Of a stretch of 64,000 nucleotides of DNA, positions 11,030 to 21,575 are shown piece by piece. The position numbers and the translations under genes were made by a program. The notes under the pieces are model-generated. The model saw only the letters and a program-made list of their open reading frames with translations. It was not told where the DNA came from and ran no database searches. The stretch comes from Nepenthes gracilis (taxonomy: Eukaryota > Streptophyta > Magnoliopsida > Caryophyllales > Nepenthaceae): NCBI GenBank assembly GCA_033239525.1, contig BSYO01000024.1:496001-560000 (forward strand), read 5' to 3'. Position 1 is the first letter of the stretch; each line of letters starts with the position of its first letter.

Positions 11030-11870
11030 ATTCGATCAACATGAGGTGCAGAGCAATATTCCACATTAGGAGTCGGTAGGGAAGATATTGAAATTCACGC
11101 TCGAACAAAGGCATCAATTAAGAGTCTACCAAGGGTTAGTTGATGATCAGTCAAACATTAGTTTATTAGAGATTCATACGACATTAGTTCGAGGTTAGCC
11201 AACTACCTTCCAAGTACATGACAAGTAGTTAAACTCACGGAGGATTCATATGATATGCTTGCAATGTTGTTCAGGTGTCAACCAAGCAACGGGGGTCACA
11301 GGATGATTGCGCAAACTTAGTGCGATGATTAGTTGACTAAAAACCACCGGTGTTTGGTAGGAATAAGATAGATGATCATGTACAAATTCCTATACGAATA
11401 GTACGTGGAGGGTTCACATGCGTGAATTGCTCAAAAGGTGTCACACCTAACACATGTATACCTAAACTAATATAAAAGCACTTGCGTGGTCTACTACGGT
11501 TGAGTGTAAGGAATAATTACTCATGGTTTTGAATTTGTTTGAGCGTCAATACAAAGAGAAAAAGAAAATAAAGCAAGAAAAGGAAAAAGATGAAAAATTT
11601 TCATTCATTTGAGATTCAAATTGTATTTCATTTTTTATCAACTTTGGGTATATTATTCTTAGCATCAAAAAGAAGTTTTTACTAATTATTTTCTTTTCAT
11701 TCACTACTATATTTTCTATTATTAGGGCTTATCATTATAATGTATTATATCATTGTATTATTAGATTTTTTTTGTAATAAGGATTCATCATATAGTTGAT
11801 ACTTTTTAAAATTTATAGTCCCGTAATTTTTTTTCTTATTTTCAAATGAATTTTTCACATAAAATATATC
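11030..11870 (+). repeat. Possible diverged LTR remnant
   Basis: The sequence has an LTR-like order: a TATA-like AATATAAAAGCAC near 11470, a purine-rich leader near 11555-11590, then CCCGTAATTTTTTTTCTTA and TTTTTCACATAAAA at 11819-11867. The last pair matches the late-LTR hairpin module of the Copia element at 17.9 and 21.4 kb, with decayed stem bases. No matching second LTR or internal coding region is seen, so it may be a solo LTR or an unrelated resemblance. Confidence 0.35.
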
Positions 11871-13292
11871 ATATAATCTCCCTATGAGTTCAAATAAAGA
11901 GTTTAAAAATAATACTTATAGATATTGATTCTTGGCTTTGTGGGTAAAGTTTTGGTATCTAAAACTCAATAAAAAAATATAGGAGATAGATATATAATTT
12001 TAGGTATTAGTTAATGAGTTACCATATTAGTGATAAATTTGCTACTTATAAGTTAGACAGTTAAATAGACCATTAATATACAATTAAGAAAAGGACTTTG
12101 GGTTTGAAGAATGAAAAGATATTTCAAAATATTTTTATGGAAGTTTTTATAGAAAGATATTTTTCAATGTAGCATCTAAAAGTAAGAGGATGAGTTTATC
12201 CGCTTAAGGCAAAAGAATTTATTGCTGGTGGAATATGGCATTAAAATTATGAACTTGTTTCGATTTGCTCTGTAGTGACAGATGAAGCCACAAGGGTTAT
12301 GAAGTTTTTATAAAACTTGTGAGATTCAATTTGACAGTAATTTGTGCCTTTGTGTTTGAGGACTTATGGCAAAATGTTGGACAGAGTTTTGCATAAATTT
12401 AGCAAAGTAGAAGTCATTGAAGCTGATAATTCATCTAATGATCAAAATATAGAAAATGATTAATGATGATTTGCATATTTTGAGGCTTCGATTCAAAATT
12501 GGAAAGGAATATTAAAGTTGCCCAGAGGAAGTGTCATGGACCTATTCAAAGATTGAAAACTTATTTATTTATTATGGTATTTGATTTTTAATTATAAATT
12601 ATAATATCATTAATATAATTTTAGATTAATTTAAAAAATAACTATATAATAAAAATTTAAGAAAAAATTTAAATTTTAAGAAATCAAGCCCAATGCTTGA
12701 TGGGTGCTTATTTTTGTACTCGTACGTATTTGATTCAAAAGAAGCATGCATCATGGGTACTCGTATATATTTTAGGTAGAATGATGGCACTTGAGCCATG
12801 CCTAATATGACACTTATGCGCAAATGAGGCAAATTAAAGGCACTTGATGCGCACTTGATTGAGTACTAATGTACCGATGATATTATAAAAGTACATCTGC
12901 ACAATGTTTGGCTATTTTGTAGGCAAAAGAGAGAGAAGAGTGAGAAAGAGAAGAAGAAGAAGAAAATGAGGAGAAAAGAGAAAGAGATGGAAGGAGATTT
13001 TAGAGGCTATTAGATTAGAGTTTTAAGATAAGTATTTTAAACCCGTTCTTCGGTGTATTTCGTATACCTTTTAATTTTGTTTATATTTCTTGCTTTAATA
13101 GATATACATGTTACTTTTTATTTTCTTATTTTAGATAATATTGTATGCATGTAATTCTCACCAAAAGATTTAGAATTTTGCTTGATTTTATATAACATTT
13201 AAGGGTTTTGTTATATTTGCACATAATAAGCAAATATACTGAGATATTATATTTATATATAGACATATTTGTAAAAGAAATGTTATAAAACT

Positions 13293-13370
13293 TATGTATT
13301 TAGTATTATATATAGTATTTTATATAAAGTTTGTGTATTTAGCCTTATATATAGTATTTTATATAAAGTA
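13293..13370. repeat. Tandem pair of 39-bp AT-rich units
   Basis: The string TATATATAGTATTTTATATA recurs in two adjacent 39-bp copies (13293-13331 and 13332-13370) that differ at only a few positions. Confidence 0.8.
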
Positions 13371-15188
13371 TTTTTGACTGACTCTATTTTGTCTTTATAT
13401 GAGGTTTTATTTTTCATAGGGTAGAATCTTTTGATTTGTACTTTTCTTATAAAGAAGAAACGTTTTGTAATTATTTTAGAGTCTAGTGTTTTAAATCAAT
13501 GTAAAAAAATTAAATAAAAATAATATATTCAAACGTCCAAATATATATTAGGCACATTTAAAAATTACATATATCATTTATAGGCTGTAAAAAAGTAAGA
13601 TTTGACCACATTTGTAAAAAGAATTTGTAGATGGCCTACTTACGGATCTAAATAGTAATATTTTGATTTGAAGTTCTTAAGAGTATATATAACCCATTCT
13701 CAATATTGATCTTTTGATTTTTAGTTTTCAAATTATTTATATTTTAGATTTTAAAAATTTTTACTTATATCATATTTGGTATTTTAAAATGTTTAGTCTT
13801 TGGAATAATTCTAGGTTTTGGACCCAATATTTCAATTTATCTGACTTTGAACATTTGAGCTTTTAGAATTGTGATATTTTAATTTTGAGCTTTTTGAAAC
13901 CATGTGATTTGAGTCTTTAGAATAATTTCATACCATTTTGACTATTTGGCATTCGTATATAGATTGTAAATTTTTTGTAAAAAAATCAAATTTGGATACT
14001 CAAAATTTGAATATTTGGACTTTTAACATTTTTTTATCATTTCTCACGTGTTTTATTATTTTTTAGTCTCTGCTCTATTTTGTGGACAAATTTTGGTTAA
14101 CGTGTGTGTGTATATATATATTAAACTTTAAACTCATAATTTATCATATTTTTTAACCCTTTTAAATTGGTGAATATTGAATACTTGTTTAATTTGAATG
14201 GAGGATACTTGTAGATTTAGTTTCGTATACATATATTTTGTATTTGAATTTATATTTGATTTGTTTTGAAATTTATATTTGGGTTTATTATATATTTGGT
14301 TATTTCAATTTGTTAATGTTCAAAATTATAGTGTTAATTGAATTTGTGCAGTCTTAATATTGTAATAGTTTGATTTTTTTTTGACACTTTTCTTTACAAG
14401 TTGTTTTGGGCTAGATATATTTTATTATTATTATTTGATGCCCAAATAGATCCGTTATAATTTGTGATCTTTATGCTGTTTTGGTCCTTGGGTTCGTTAT
14501 ATTCAATTCGACTTTGGATATCTTATTTTGACATGTATTATTTGTTCGTTGTGCCCACGATTATTTCTTGGCGTATCTTAAGAGAATTATTGACATGCCA
14601 AATCAATAATTCTTTAAACTTAAATGCATATGTAAATATTATCTTGTACCGTATGAGGGAATCCATCGGAGGAAAATGTGGAGTTTATCCAACCCTAAGT
14701 AGTTATTTGTAAATGAATAATTAAATTCCGAAAAATATGCCAGACTTAATTAGCTTGGTACGTCAATAATTCATGGGTACATGGTATGACATTTGACGTG
14801 ATATAATCTTTGGATCAAGCAATATTGGCGCAGAATAAATGACGTGACATTCTTAGTGTGCTCTCGTATAGATCAACATTATTGGCTTAAGATCAGATCA
14901 GATCAGATCAGACGGAATAATCTCGCCTGATTAGTGAATGATCAGTTGCATGGTTAATGATGCTGTGGGAGAAGAAATTCCAGACGGAAAGGCAGCGTCG
15001 TGCGTCACGACTCAATGCCACCAAGTAAAGGAATCAGGGACACAAATCAGTCAGTTTCACTAACAAAGGGAATGTAATTGGGGCAACAGCAAACCCATTG
15101 TCCTCAATAATTACCAGAAGTTAAATTTGACAAAACTGCCATAATTATTTGATATTTTTACTTAATTACAAGAAATTAAATCTCTTAA

Positions 15189-15206
15189 ATATATATATAT
15201 ATATAT
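15189..15206. repeat. (AT)9 microsatellite
   Basis: Perfect alternating AT run in AT-rich intergenic DNA. Confidence 0.9.
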
Positions 15207-17194
15207 CAAGTACCACCTCAGTAAGTGGAGTGTTTGTTCTTTCAATATTTGGAGGTGCTTCGTTTCTCCACTTGCTAAGGTTTTGTTAGTATGAATTTTC
15301 TATTCAATCTGTTATTACGTGAAGATTAGCTTCTAATGTAGCGTGGCATGTGTTTCGAGCTCTCTGCCCCATATAGAAATAGAGAGCCATGGAGAAGAAT
15401 AAGTAAACTAATGCTTCCCAAGGATTATTAATTTGACCCGTGGAATAGTCGGTCTCACCCGGACAAACCGGTACAGCACAAAGAGAATAAAAGCATCCGT
15501 AAGACCGGCCAAAGATGTGTTCCGCTAACATTTTACCCGATAATTGAGTCAGTATAAATTTCGAATATAATGTAATCAAGTAGGGGGAAAAAATGAGAAA
15601 TCAATGCTATAAAATAATGGATATCCATGCCTATTGTCGGTTAAACAAGATGACTAAGCCGAGGAGATGGAGTCAAACCTATGTCAACTTAGTTTTTAAA
15701 GGTTAAAAGGACTATCGTGCATATTACATAGGAACCTTGAGCATATCCTTAAGAGGATATAGGTCAATGTTACCATGACAGTGAATTCAAGCCTTTGATA
15801 GACAATAATTGTATTAATATAGCACATTTATCACTTAGACTGTGGTAGGCACCATATTGCTAATACTTAGGTCATGCCAAGCACAGAACTAATTTCTTAA
15901 ATGTTTGGCACAGCAAGACACTATGCCTATTTCATATCATACCATGCCATGATGAGTATTCACGGGCCAAATGGGCAAAAAAAAAAAAAGATACAAAAAA
16001 TATAGAGAGAGATGGTTATGAATAATTAACACTAATTTAATTAATCAAATATTTGATATCATATGTTTACAAAAATCGAAGACAAATTATAATGAGTAAA
16101 TGTACATCTCATATGTTCCTTAATGTTTCACTTGTGATGCCACTTTTGAAATCTTCTTCCTTGCCATTGCTCAAAATAATTAGATAGTTGCTATATCCTT
16201 TTGTGCCTAATCAATATTGAAGCATAATGCATATCTCTATAGTTTTTATGTCATCTTGCTCTTCTTTTTATCTACACTCGATCCCTGAAATTAAAGGTAA
16301 ACTTGGATGGCAATGTACCTGCATATGGGAACAAGAACTTTTGAGATATTAAAAAGAGCATAGAAAATGTTTACTTGTTAGTATTCTATTACTCTAAAAT
16401 TTGTTACTCAGAAAATATAGTCGAACTACAAATAGTTGAGTGGCTTAGTAGATATTATGTTTTCAATTGCCGGTTGTGATTCACGTCGACTCCATATAAG
16501 CAAAAGCATTTCTCATTTTATGTGGCCATTGCTACTGTTATTTGCTTCTATGATTGAAGTGGATGCCTTGATATTGATTGAGGTGTAAAAAAGTTATACA
16601 TTATATGTAAGTTATGTTACACACTTGTCTTCATTTCTTTTGCAACATTGTTCATTCCAAAGTTCAAATACCACATACATGTCTCGGCTATTCACTTGAG
16701 CATTTATGCTACTGCATCAGCTACGGTGTTCCCCTAATAGATTCGGTTAACAACTTGTTTTCTTGGCTGTCATAAATTAGTCTTGTTTGGTGACTGCCGT
16801 GGATTCTGATGTGTCCAACCATGGCTACTATGCAACCAAATTACTTCATGACAACCTCTCGTGCCTTAAATACAACGAAATAAGTGACAAAGAATGCGAT
16901 AAAATAAACAGTTTTTGGAGCTCTTAATGGACAATTCTTCACACGATGAGCTGAAAGAGTTGACAGGAAAAAAAAATAAACAGTGACACTTGAAGAAAGT
17001 TAAGCTGGAAGTATAATTTTCTCTTATGTTTCAATGAGGTCATATGTGCTCCGATGGATTGTACTTTGGTTCATTTATCGTCAGCAAAGAATCTCATTTT
17101 TCAGTATTGCGATGTGTTACCCCTCACTCGCCAACTGTTAAATTCTGGAGCTGATAGCCTGCTAGCAGTGCCCAATGGGTAGTGAGGCGCTAAC

Positions 17195-18063
17195 TGTTGG
17201 GATCACTCCCGTGTGGAAGTCTTTAAGACTTAGACGGAGCACGAATATATTAGGAAGAAGGAATTCCAGATAACAAAGTTCACCGGAGTCTTCTGGACGG
17301 TCAACTCTTCCGGTCATTATGTTGACCGTCATAAGTTGTGAGTCATCTGAAGAAGCAGGACGAGCTACATCGACCGGTCAACGATGTGGTTGACCGGCCA
17401 ATATGAAACAACGGATAATAGAATTGATATGCTATATTTGGAAGATCTGAATGATTGTCATACCCAAAAAGTGTACAGTTGACCTACCCTTTTGGGTGAT
17501 TGGTAGAAGTCATTCTCGAGACTCCAAAGACTAATCGATCTGTAGGAGCAAACATGCGCCGCCTGTTGTAGAATAGAGTGTGTGCATGCAAGCAGACTTT
17601 GAAAGTTGGGCACCAACCACTAAGTTGAGTTATGATAAGGGGCGTGTATATATATATATATGTACACTTTGTATGTACAGAGAAGGAGAAGTGCATAAGG
17701 CGAGAACAAGAAGAATGAGAAGACACCGATCAAGTTGAGAAAGAGTGTAACAGAGGAGTAAAAGTGAAAAAAAAAGAGAGTTGTGAGTGAAAACAAAGTG
17801 TGAGGATTTTTGTTTACTTTTACTCTGTTCTTATATTCGCCTCCTATAATTTTTCTCATATTTAATAATTCTTTGTGGATTTAGCATCCCGTGATTTTTT
17901 TCTTATTTCAGAAGGGTTTTTCACGTAAAATTTGGTATTCATTTCTCTTCTCTTATCTCTACTTCACGGTGCTTGTGTGCTTTATCAGTTGGTTGTCCAT
18001 TCTGGCCAATAGAAGAAACTGTTCTCGTATTCTGATCTGTAGACCGTCCGTTGCCCGCCAACA
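17195..18063 (+). repeat. 5' LTR of Copia1
   Basis: Starts TGTTGGGATCACTCCCGTGT and ends CGCCAACA. TATA-like GTGTATATATATATATATG at 17645-17663. Late in the LTR, CCCGTGATTTTTTTC and TTTTTCACGTAAAA (17888-17930) form the hairpin module shared with other elements here, with stem CGTGA (17890-17894) and TCACG (17921-17925). The AG dinucleotide and primer site follow immediately. Confidence 0.95.
17299..17484 (+). promoter_or_regulatory. Cluster of W-box (TTGACC) motifs in the Copia1 U3 region
   Basis: Five TTGACC/GGTCAA cores occur at 17299-17304, 17322-17327, 17376-17381, 17390-17395 and 17479-17484, upstream of the TATA-like run. All five are kept in the 3' LTR, which also has a sixth near 20792. 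TTGAC(C/T) is the binding core of WRKY transcription factors and occurs in stress-inducible plant Copia LTRs. That these sites function here is inference. Confidence 0.6.
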
Positions 18064-18065
18064 AG

Positions 18066-18077
18066 TGGTATCAGAGA
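18066..18077 (+). promoter_or_regulatory. Primer binding site of Copia1 (tRNA-Met initiator type)
   Basis: TGGTATCAGAGA two bases after the LTR end is the standard plant Copia primer site, complementary to the 3' end of initiator tRNA-Met. Confidence 0.92.
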
Positions 18078-18098
18078 AAGGTTGACAATACCGTTTGA

Positions 18099-18950
18099 AT
18101 GGCATCATCATCCTCAAAGAACTTGCCATTCAGAGTAGAGCAGTTTAATGGGTAGGGCAACTTCATTTTCTGGCAGGAGATGATGAAGAACGTCTTGACT
18201 AGAGAAGGAACAATCAAAGCATTGAAGAAGAAAGAAGATAAATCAGAAAGCCTATCAAAGGAGGACTGGCAAAATAAACGAGATCTTGCCAATTGTACTA
18301 TCAAACTATGCCTGGCGGACAACACGCTCCAGGAGGTCCTTGGCTTGACTGATCTGGCGGAGGTATGGGAGAAGCTTGAAAGATGATATAAGTCCAAATC
18401 CTTGAAAATCAGGCTTCATATAAAGAAACAGTTCTATGGCCTGCAGTTGTCAAAAGGTGGCAACTTTAAAAAGCATTTGGACGACTATAATCGGATTGTA
18501 ACACAGATGTCAACCCTTGATGAGGTAATCAAGGAAGAGGATAAGGCATTAGTACTACTGGCCTCTCTGCCAGCTTCTTATGACAATATTGTCACAACGT
18601 TACTGTTTAAAAAAAACACTCTCAAATTGGATGAGGTCATCGCTTCCTTACTCATGAATGAGTCAAGGCGGTCATAAGGGGCTTTAATGCATTCTCATAG
18701 TGAAGTACTTGTGACCGAGTCTAGGGACGGAGTAGAGGTCGAAGCCAGAAGCCAGGAGAGAAGGGACGCAGCAAATCTCGTTGAAGGTATCAAAACCTTA
18801 AGTGGTCATCATTGTGGCAAAAGGGCCACACCAAGAAGCAGTACTTCAAGTGGAAGCGCGAGAACGCCAAGAAGGAGAAAGGAGAAAAGAGAAAAGAGAC
18901 GAAGTGAGGACAAGTCCTCCGTCTCAGTAGTCACAGGAAGCGATCTCCTA
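18099..18950 (+). pseudogene. Copia1 gag
   Basis: The capsid frame starts at ATG 18099 (MASSSSKNLPFRVEQFNG). It has in-frame stops after FNG (TAG, near 18153), after KLER (near 18386) and after ESRRS (near 18677). Tnt1-type gag blocks are recognisable: EDWQNKRDLANCTIKLCLAD, EVWEKLER, FKKHLDDYNRIV, LLASLPASYDNIV. Between about 18677 and 18794 the frame shifts by one. In the shifted frame an Arg/Ser-rich linker and a damaged zinc knuckle (WQKGHTKKQYFKWKRE) follow, with the knuckle cysteines lost. Gag normally packages the element RNA; this one is inactive. Confidence 0.88.
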
Positions 18951-18967
18951 ATGACATGTGAAAAAAA

Positions 18968-20697
18968 GTGGCAAATCTAACGGACGAGGAGTCCGGTTGG
19001 GTGATTGATTCTGGTGCCACCTTGCACGCCACGTTAAAAAGGGGGTTGTTCATATCCTACACTCCAATGAACTTTCAAGTGATAAGGATGGGCTATGAAG
19101 GAACATCTCAAATTGTTGGTAAGGGTGACGTTGTGCTGATCACCAATAACAGGACAAAACTGATGTTAAAGGACGTTCGATACATTCCTGACATCAGGTT
19201 CAATATTATCTCAACTGGTCGGCTGGATGATAAAGGTTATTATAGCACCTTCTGTGAATGTGAGTGAAAACTTACCAGAGGATCTATGGTAGTGGCAAGA
19301 GGGAAAAGGTACTCCAGCCTGTACAACATGAAGGCGTTCGCAACGGCCGGAGATGTAAATACTGCTACTGGCAAGGAAATTGAGAACTTGTGGTGTAGGA
19401 GGTTGGGCCACATGAGTGAACACGGATTGAATCATCTGGCCAGGAAGGGCCTTATTGCTGGAGTGAAGGAGGATGGATTAAGGATGTGTCCTCACTGCTT
19501 GGCCGGCAAACAAAGGAGAGTCTCCTTTCATGGAGACTTGTCCACCCCAAAGGTAGAACTGCTTGAGCTCATCCGCACAGATATGTGTGGACCATTAAAT
19601 GAAAAGTCATTTGGTGGAGCTCAATATTTTTTCTCTTTCATTGATGACTGTTCCAAAAAACAGTGGGTCTATCCGTTAAAAAACAAGGACCATGTCCTTA
19701 GTGTATTTGAGGAATTTCACACCCTTGTTGAGCGACAGACGGGGAAGAAAATGAAGACCGTCTGAAGCGACAATGGCAGTGAATACATAGGATCCTTTGA
19801 TACCTATTACCGGTCATATGGTATTAGGCATCAAAAGACGCCTCCAAAGACGCCACAGTTGAACAGAGTGGCTAAGCAGATGAACTGCACACTTCTAGAA
19901 AGAGTACGGTGTATACTTTTGGAAGCTGAGCTCTCTAAACACTTCGGGGCCGAAGCATTGAAGACGGCAGCCTACATTATAAATAGGTCACCCGGTAAAC
20001 CCTTGAAGGGTGAAGTACCGAAGAAGACATTGTCAAATAATGAGTCATCTTATGATCATCTGTGGGTATTTGGATGTAAAGCCTTTGTCCATGTCCCAAG
20101 AGATGAAAGGATAAAGTTGGAGCCAAAGACAATGCAGTGCGTCTTTCTGTGCTACGGGAAAGATGAGTTGAATTATAGATTTTATAACCCAACTAGAATA
20201 AGACTTGTCCGGTCAAGGGACGTAACTTTTGTTAAAAATGAAACAATCAAGAATATTGGCAGAAAAGCCAAGTGTGATGGTCAGCAGACGGACAAAGTAA
20301 GTGTCAAAATTATTTGTTCGATATCTCTGGAAGATGGGGACAATGGTCCTGAGGTGGTCGATCACAATGGAGAGGAAATAATAACTCCTGATGAAGGTCA
20401 GGATGAAATCATCCCTTAACCGGTAGAGGATCTGCCTGTCAGACGATCCTCACGAAACAGACGGCCATCCATCCGTCTGTCGCCTAGTGAGTATGTTATG
20501 CTCACTGTTACCGGAGAGCTTGAAACTTATGAAGAGGTTATGGAGGATGAGAACAATGAGAGGTGGCTGGATGCCATGAAGGATGAGATGTATTTTCTCC
20601 ATGAAAATCACACATTCGATTTAATTAACTTCCTCATTGTTAATGAAGCATGCTATAGGCTGGCCAGGATGATGGACTTAACTTCCTCACGGTCGTG
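18968..20697 (+). pseudogene. Copia1 protease-integrase with truncated RT
   Basis: Single reading frame with stops. The protease has the active-site motif WVIDSGATLHAT (near 19000). The pre-integrase HHCC region is LWCRRLGHMSEHG...CPHCLAGKQ (near 19390-19515). The integrase core shows IRTDMCGP, FFSFIDDCS and SDNGSEY (after a TGA near 19763), but the third acidic residue is lost: NRVAKQMN where the family has NGVAERMN. The chain continues to the RT entry MKDEMYFLHENHTFDL and is then joined to ACYRLARMMD, the equivalent of the last residues of RNase H in the 40-45 kb relative. About 400 residues of RT palm and RNase H are therefore deleted. Confidence 0.92.
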
Positions 20698-20707
20698 AGG
20701 AAAAGTT
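20693..20707 (+). promoter_or_regulatory. Polypurine tract of Copia1
   Basis: GTCGTGAGGAAAAGT directly before the 3' LTR. The relative at 40.6 kb has GTGAGGGAAAGTT in the same position, supporting its role as plus-strand primer. Confidence 0.75.
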
Positions 20708-21570
20708 TGTTAGGATTACTCTCGTGTGAAAGTCCTTAGGACTTGGTAGAGCACGAATGTGCTAGGATGAAGGAATTTCGAACAACAGAGTTGACCAGAG
20801 TCTTCTGGATGGTCAACTCTTCAGATCAATATGTTGACCGTCATAAGTTTGAATTATCTGAATAAGTGGGACGGACTACTTCGACAGGTCAACGATGTGG
20901 TTGACCGGCCAATATAAAACGACGAATAACAGAGTTAACATGCTGTATTTGAAAGATCTGAATGGCTGTCGTACCCAAAAAGTGTACAGTTGACCTATCC
21001 TTTTGGGTGGTTGGTAGAAGTCATTCTCGGGATTCCAAAGGCTGATCGATCTGTAGGAGCAGGCATGCGCCACCTACTGCAGGACAAGGCGTGCGCATAC
21101 AAGTAGACTTTGGAAGTTGGGCACCAACCACCAAGTTGAGCTATAGTGAGGGGCGTGTATATATATATGTGTACACTTTGTATGCACAGAAAAGGAGAAG
21201 TGCATAAGGCCAGAACAAGAAGAAAGAGAAGACACCAATCAAGTTGAGAAAGAGTGTAATAGAGGAGTGAAAGTGAAAAGAAAGAGAACTGTAAGTGAAA
21301 ACAAAGTGTGAGGGCTTTTGTTTACTTTTTCTCTATTCTTATTTTTGCCACCTATAATTTTTTCATATTTAGTGATTCTTTGTGGACTTAATATCCCGTG
21401 GTTTTTTCCTTATTTCAGAAGGGTTTTCCACGTAAAATTTGGTGTACATTTCTCTTCTCTTGTCTCTACGTCACGGTGCTTGTATGATTTATCAGTTGGC
21501 CGTCCATTCTAGCTAACAGAAGAAACTATTCTCGTATTCTGGTCTATAGGCCGACTGTTGCTCGCCAACA
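20708..21570 (+). repeat. 3' LTR of Copia1
   Basis: Same length class and sequence as the 5' LTR with scattered substitutions and small indels; starts TGTTAGGATTACTC, ends CGCCAACA. The hairpin stem reads CGTGG (21397-21401) and CCACG (21428-21432), a paired change relative to the 5' LTR. Target duplicate CTAAC follows at 21571. Confidence 0.95.
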
Positions 21571-21575
21571 CTAAC

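Larger units (their letters stand above)
11871..17189. other. AT-rich intergenic sequence with simple repeats
   Basis: No gene is recognised on either strand. Contents noted: A/G-rich tract 12926-12998; tandem 39-bp pair at 13293-13370; GT/TA simple repeat near 14100-14122; four GATCA units near 14890-14912; AT run 15189-15206; a short inverted repeat around 15214-15281. The minus frame 15304-15579 (91 codons) has no recognised motif. Most of the stretch is probably long-decayed transposon DNA. Confidence 0.5.
17195..21570 (+). mobile_element. Ty1/Copia retrotransposon 'Copia1', internally deleted
   Basis: Two LTRs (17195-18063 and 20708-21570) with TG...CA ends and a perfect 5-bp target duplication CTAAC (17190-17194 and 21571-21575). 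Between them lie a tRNA-Met primer site, gag, protease and integrase in Copia order, then the start of RT, which jumps directly to the extreme C-terminus of RNase H. The order PR-IN-RT and the Tnt1-like gag/pre-integrase signatures place it in the Tork/Tnt1 group. RT and RNase H are missing and several stops and one frameshift occur, so it cannot move on its own. It is closely related to the minus-strand element at 40438-45318. Confidence 0.95.

Noticed and set aside
15214..15281. Short inverted repeat (CCTCAGTAAGTGGAG / CTCCACTTGCTAAGG), considered as a microRNA precursor
   Set aside because: The stem is only about 15 bases with mismatches, and no mature-miRNA-like duplex or supporting context is visible.
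15304..15579. Minus frame of 91 codons in intergenic DNA, considered as a gene
   Set aside because: No recognised domain, no start context and no neighbours; length is within chance for this region.
18071..18397. Minus-strand open frame in Copia1
   Set aside because: Complement of gag; the plus strand carries clear Copia motifs.
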